38,286 nt of DNA from Leptolyngbya sp. FACHB-321 (lineage in GTDB: Bacteria; Cyanobacteriota; Cyanobacteriia; Leptolyngbyales; Leptolyngbyaceae). The notes under the pieces are model-generated. The model searched no databases. It was not told the origin of the DNA and saw only the letters and a list, made by a program, of their open reading frames with translations. The first letter of the stretch is position 1; the number at the start of each line of letters is the position of its first letter. The position numbers and the translations under genes were made by a program. Below are positions 34,913-38,286 of the stretch, one piece after another. The stretch lies in assembly GCF_014695975.1 (NCBI RefSeq), contig NZ_JACJPI010000054.1, forward strand, positions 1 to 38,286, written 5' to 3'.

Positions 34913-35402
34913 TGGAAAGAGAGTAGGGGAAATGAAGTCTCCCTATTGTCGCAAATTTCGTTGGGAAGGGGCGTATCCGTCGTAGCGTTTGGTGTGGCTC
35001 TGCTATCTTTTGACTCAGGGTAAGTAGCGGCACACTTCTTTGCAATACTTCATGCTTACAAAAAGGATTCCTTTTCTCTAGGTTGCTCTGGGTTGAGCGG
35101 GATTTCAGACATAGTGCTTCCGAAAGTGATCATGTGTCAGATTCCAGTGGATGCCTAGGAACCAACTACAGGTTCGCCACTCTTCTGCTCTGCTGCTAAT
35201 CTTAACAAGCCGGGTTTTTGTACCGAAGCATCTTGCCTTTGAAGCTTTAGCGGCTGCTTTTCCGTTCCTCCGCACCGATTAATCCTCTCTTCTCATGTCC
35301 TCATATTTTTTTCCCAACCCCTTTACGTGGTGTAAAACATGGGCAGTGCATTCTCAAGCGAGTTAACATCGCTACGTTACGCGTGAAGGGACACAGGGGC
35401 AG
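34913..35402. other. Intergenic region between dnaG and the amidase
   Basis: 490 bases between divergent genes. I see no gene, tRNA or clear repeat; short frames are under 20 codons. Promoters for both neighbours must lie here. AGGGG (35394-35398) sits four bases before the amidase ATG. Confidence 0.45.
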
Positions 35403-36767
35403 ATGGGACGAATTTTTATTTCAGCAGCGCACGGTGGTCAGGAAAGCGGTGTGACCGATCCGGGAGCGGTGATTGCAGGCACAACCGAATCCAGAGAGAT
35501 GATTTTGACACGCGATCTAGTCGTGACAGAACTGCGATCGCGCAGCTTTGAAATTCTGTCTGTCCCCGATGATCTAAGCGCCAGACAAACGCTTGATTGG
35601 ATTAATGGTCGCTCTCGCGCTGGAGACATTGCCCTGGAAATCCATACAGATGCCTTTTCTAACCCGTCTGTGCGTGGGTCAGCTGTGTTCTACATTGCTA
35701 ACAATGCTCAGCGCAAGGCACAGGCAGAAACGCTTTTGCTAGCGCTGCTGCGCCGGGTGCCTCAGCTACCCAATCGGGGTGCGCGACCTGATACCGCAAC
35801 AGGTTTGGGCAGTCTAGCGTTCTGTCGGCAGTTGGTTGTGCCAGCGCTCTTGATGGAAGTTGCTGTCCTCTCTAACCCAGACGATCGCTTCATCATTCAA
35901 AACCAGCGACGGAATGTAGCGCTGGGTCTTGCTGATGGGTTGGCATCCTGGAGCCGATCGGTGTCGCCTCCTACGTCTACTCCAAATCCAACGCCATCTC
36001 CGGGTACCTATCCGCCTTGCAATATTAATATTAATGGGCAAACCTATGGCGAACAGGGCATCATCGTCAGCGGTAATGCGTATGTGCCGATCGATCTGGT
36101 CGATCGACTGGGGGTAGACGTTTCCACTGATCCCAATGTTCGTCGCATCACCTACCGCAACATTGTGTACGTCCGAGCGGTTGACTTGCGCGATCGACAT
36201 GTTTCGATCGCCTGGGACAGCACAAACCGTACGATCTTTCTCAAGTCAGCCTCACAAATCTGTTCTGGTCAGTTCGACAAGATTTCGGGGCAGGGCAACA
36301 CCTCCGAAGTCCAGCTCCTCATGTTCCTCAAGGCAAATAATGAAGCAGCGCTGACCCGTTACCCAGAGATCGCTAAACTCTACCGAGAGGAAGGTAGCAT
36401 TGAAGGCATTAATTATGATGTTGCGTTCGCGCAAATGTGTCTGGAAACTGACTTTCTCCGCTTTAGCGGTACCGTCAGACCCGAGCAAAACAACTTCGGC
36501 GGACTAGGTTCAGCGGGTGGCGATTCGCAAGGAGCCTCCTTCCCTAGTGCTCGTATTGGTGTACGAGCGCAAATCCAGCATTTGAAAGCCTATGCGAATG
36601 CAGAGCCACTCGTGCAGGCAGTGGTCGATCCTCGCTTTAACTTTGTAGCTCGTGGGGTTGCGCCCCTTGTCGGTTTATTAAGCGGACGCTGGGCTGCTGA
36701 TCCTAAATATGGCGACAAACTGCTTGCCGTACTGAAGCGCCTCTATGAATCAGCGGGATTGATGTAG
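35403..36767 (+). CDS. N-acetylmuramoyl-L-alanine amidase with glucosaminidase-like domain
   Basis: This 454-residue protein combines two cell-wall domains. Residues 1-190 are an Amidase_3 zinc amidase: ISAAHGG (His10), Glu29 in TTESREM, EIHTDAF (His81) and LLMEVAVLSN (Glu152). A Pro/Thr linker (about 190-205) leads to a central segment (about 207-285, YVPIDLVDRLGVDV) like the copper-amine-oxidase N-terminal fold found in wall proteins. The C-terminal part (about 300-454) resembles lysozyme-like glucosaminidases, with GINYDVAFAQMCLETDFLRF and NNFGGLG. It should cleave peptidoglycan at two bonds. No signal peptide is visible at the chosen ATG, which is odd for a wall enzyme. Confidence 0.85.
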   Translation: MGRIFISAAHGGQESGVTDPGAVIAGTTESREMILTRDLVVTELRSRSFEILSVPDDLSARQTLDWINGRSRAGDIALEIHTDAFSNPSVRGSAVFYIANNAQRKAQAETLLLALLRRVPQLPNRGARPDTATGLGSLAFCRQLVVPALLMEVAVLSNPDDRFIIQNQRRNVALGLADGLASWSRSVSPPTSTPNPTPSPGTYPPCNININGQTYGEQGIIVSGNAYVPIDLVDRLGVDVSTDPNVRRITYRNIVYVRAVDLRDRHVSIAWDSTNRTIFLKSASQICSGQFDKISGQGNTSEVQLLMFLKANNEAALTRYPEIAKLYREEGSIEGINYDVAFAQMCLETDFLRFSGTVRPEQNNFGGLGSAGGDSQGASFPSARIGVRAQIQHLKAYANAEPLVQAVVDPRFNFVARGVAPLVGLLSGRWAADPKYGDKLLAVLKRLYESAGLM

Positions 36768-36835
36768 AGCAGTCAGCGGTCAGCAGTCAGCATGAAATCT
36801 GGATCTGAAGGCTGGTGGCTGAAAGCTGATAGCTC
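36768..36835. repeat. Short-word repeat between the amidase and CHAD genes
   Basis: CAGTCAGCGGTCAGCAGTCA (from 36774) is made of three CAGTCAG-type words and is followed by GAAGGCTGGTGGCTGAAAGC. It lies between convergent genes and belongs to the same class of degenerate short-word repeats as those before ilvC. Confidence 0.5.
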
Positions 36836-37801
36836 TTATTTAGAAAGCTGCTGTTCCGTTGGCATGTCAGCCGCGATCGGCTCCAGCAGCAATTGACGAA
36901 GCTGTTGACGAAAGGCTGGCTCTAAGTAGCGTAGCCGTACTGCTTCCCAGCCAGACATTGCTTCCGTTTGAGTTTGGTGGATGGCAGTTTGCAGTTCGGG
37001 CAACTGAGTGTGCTTAGGCTGGTGCTTTTTCAGCAACGCCTGTAAAACCTGGCTATCGTGTACTGTCCCCAACTTGGACTGGATTGCCTTGACATCATCA
37101 ATCCACGTTTGGAAGGCTTCGCCATAGAACGAAACAAAGAACTCTGCCTGATAGCGGACGTGCTTGCACGCTTTGCGCAAGTCATGCAAACTTTCACTAT
37201 CGGCATCCGAAGCGTCCGCCGGTACCAACCAGCCAGGGTGTAAGAGCAACGTTGAAAGCAGTGGACTCAACAGATCTGGCAAAAACAGTTGCAAGGGTTG
37301 GCTCGCTAGCGCTGTGTAACGAGGCTGCTCGATCCAGGTTTCGTAGGCAGTTTTGAGTTGCTGGTAGCGCGATCGCGTCAGCGCATCTTTTACATCTGCT
37401 GATGCCACGCGGCGCTCTTTCTGAAGTTTTGCAATCACGTCATCGAGCGATCGCTGCGTGGTTTCAGCTACGTCAGAGCGATACTGGGTTTGCAAGGCGT
37501 CTATCTGCACATCCAAATCTCGCAGCCGACCCAGCACTTTAGCCAGGGAGCCAATCTGTTTCGCTGCCGCAGCCTTTGGCAGTGCGATCGCCCAATCAAA
37601 AACCTGTAGTGCCGTTCGTAACCGACGCGTACCCACCCGCATCTGGTGAAGCGGTTCTGGATTTTTGTCAGCAATTACCTTTTTCTCGTGCTTCACCACC
37701 GCACGATATTGCTCGGCAATGACCGCATGAGCAAACGCGCCCAGCGTGACAGAGGGATCAATGAGAGACGTTGCAGTTACCTGCTTTTTATCTATTTTCA
37801 T
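36836..37801 (-). CDS. CHAD-domain protein
   Basis: This 321-residue soluble, strongly helical protein is a CHAD domain over most of its length. The conserved basic helices carry His and Arg: EPLHQMRVGTRRLRTALQVF (about 49-68) and SLHDLRKACKHVRYQAEFFV (about 204-223), with LGRLRDLDVQIDALQT and LGTVHDSQVLQALLKKHQ. CHAD domains bind inorganic polyphosphate through these positive faces and often target proteins to polyphosphate granules. No CYTH triphosphatase domain is fused. Gene start ATG 37801. Confidence 0.9.
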   Translation of the reverse strand: MKIDKKQVTATSLIDPSVTLGAFAHAVIAEQYRAVVKHEKKVIADKNPEPLHQMRVGTRRLRTALQVFDWAIALPKAAAAKQIGSLAKVLGRLRDLDVQIDALQTQYRSDVAETTQRSLDDVIAKLQKERRVASADVKDALTRSRYQQLKTAYETWIEQPRYTALASQPLQLFLPDLLSPLLSTLLLHPGWLVPADASDADSESLHDLRKACKHVRYQAEFFVSFYGEAFQTWIDDVKAIQSKLGTVHDSQVLQALLKKHQPKHTQLPELQTAIHQTQTEAMSGWEAVRLRYLEPAFRQQLRQLLLEPIAADMPTEQQLSK

Positions 37802-38175
37802 CTCACCCTCGCTCTCAACGAAAAAACAAATGAAGCGCTCTGTTACAACTCAGACGCTTTGAATACTCCTAAACGTAGGAGCAATCTTAATAAATTCATT
37901 ATATCAATTTCCCCAAGAGCGTTGCTGCCTCTTTATCGCTGCAAGCCTACTGCTCATTGCTTCCATGGCACATTCTCTTGCTGTAGCCTTAGCTTTAAAT
38001 AGTGAGAATTCACCTGGCAAATCTGTAGGGTTATCCATATAATTGAGGGATGGTAAAGAAACGTAACCTTCTGCTCATAATTTGTGATGCTGTCTCAATG
38101 TTTGTTGAGCAGTAGACGCGCGGGCAGGCTTTTACGGCATCCAGTCCTCATTATTATTTATCGGAGATCTGCGCT
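37802..38175. other. Divergent region between the CHAD gene and psbD
   Basis: 374 bases; the right half is the psbD promoter and leader (listed separately). An open frame crossing from the CHAD gene (37646-38002, + strand) is antisense and not convincing. Confidence 0.5.
38052..38081 (+). promoter_or_regulatory. Candidate psbD promoter with HLR1-like (RpaB) site
   Basis: On the minus strand 38067-38052 reads GTTACGTTTCTTTACC, matching 14 of 16 positions of the HLR1 consensus (two TTACA words), the binding site of RpaB. CATAAT (38076-38081) is a good -10 element. The HLR1-like site would then overlap the -35 region, a position where RpaB usually represses. The predicted leader is about 88 bases. 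Confidence 0.45.
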
Positions 38176-38286
38176 ATGACTATAGCTGTCGGGCGCGCGC
38201 CAGCGAATCGAGGGGCGTTTGACGTTCTCGACGATTGGCTGAAACGCGATCGCTTCGTCTTTGTCGGTTGGTCTGGGTTACTGCTG
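38176..38286 (+). CDS. psbD: Photosystem II D2 protein, N-terminal 37 residues (window edge)
   Basis: The D2 protein forms, with D1, the reaction-centre core of photosystem II in the thylakoid membrane and binds the pigments and the plastoquinone QA. The visible part [20 protein letters not shown] followed by [17 protein letters not shown] is the standard cyanobacterial D2 N-terminus, up to the start of its first membrane helix. GGAG (38163-38166) lies nine bases before the ATG. The rest of the gene, normally overlapping psbC, is outside the window. Confidence 0.96.
   Translation, partial: MTIAVGRAPANRGAFDVLDDWLKRDRFVFVGWSGLLL

Noticed and set aside
34913-35402. tRNA-like GGTTCGCC near 35172
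   Set aside because: No cloverleaf arms could be drawn around it.
37646-38002. 118-codon + strand frame beside psbD
   Set aside because: It starts antisense within the CHAD gene and continues into the intergenic region with no domain; likely chance.

Overview
The window is a chromosomal segment of a cyanobacterium. Evidence: the start of psbD (photosystem II D2) at the right edge, petJ (cytochrome c6), the photosynthesis sensor kinase NblS, a cyanobacterial-type FtsZ, a CGLD27/DUF1230 protein of the green lineage, and very frequent HIP1 octamers (GCGATCGC). GC is around 50-53% in the lines I counted. I cannot name the genus. No rRNA, tRNA, CRISPR array or complete insertion sequence was recognised.

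Left part (1-9475): the last 37 codons and probable right end of an IS982-like transposase; a secreted DUF4168 protein; ftsQ and ftsZ (divisome); then, on the minus strand, purD followed by nblS; a proline-rich TPR protein with a slippage-prone tandem repeat. Middle (9476-22089): ilvC, a DedA membrane protein, an ABC exporter that abuts the glutaminase glsA tail to tail, an SPFH/stomatin protein, an AAC(3)-I-like acetyltransferase, a Nif11-like protein, a stand-alone receiver protein, mnmA, a secreted SH3 protein, then petJ next to a TauE/SafE-ferric-reductase-like fusion that may form a cytochrome/metal module.

Right part (22090-38286): a LemA-M48 peptidase pair behind a tandem palindrome; a small accessory patch (about 25.46-27.93 kb) with a decayed VapBC-like toxin-antitoxin locus flanked by diverged direct repeats and an AT-rich repeat/PPC/CAP-domain protein; a run of minus-strand genes (fused oligopeptide ABC ATPase, L-asparaginase, CGLD27, a small unknown gene with a strong terminator); an intergenic stretch with a second VapC remnant; dnaG; a three-domain cell-wall hydrolase; a CHAD protein; and the psbD start with a candidate RpaB (HLR1) site in its promoter.

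Most genes are ordinary housekeeping genes. The most interesting points are the petJ/TauE-FRD pair with a duplicated petJ promoter-like segment about 1.04 kb upstream, the two decayed toxin-antitoxin remnants, the tandem palindromes before lemA, two related miniature inverted-repeat elements, and the HLR1-like site before psbD, which would link to the NblS encoded in the same window. I found no convincing wholly new defence or biosynthetic system.
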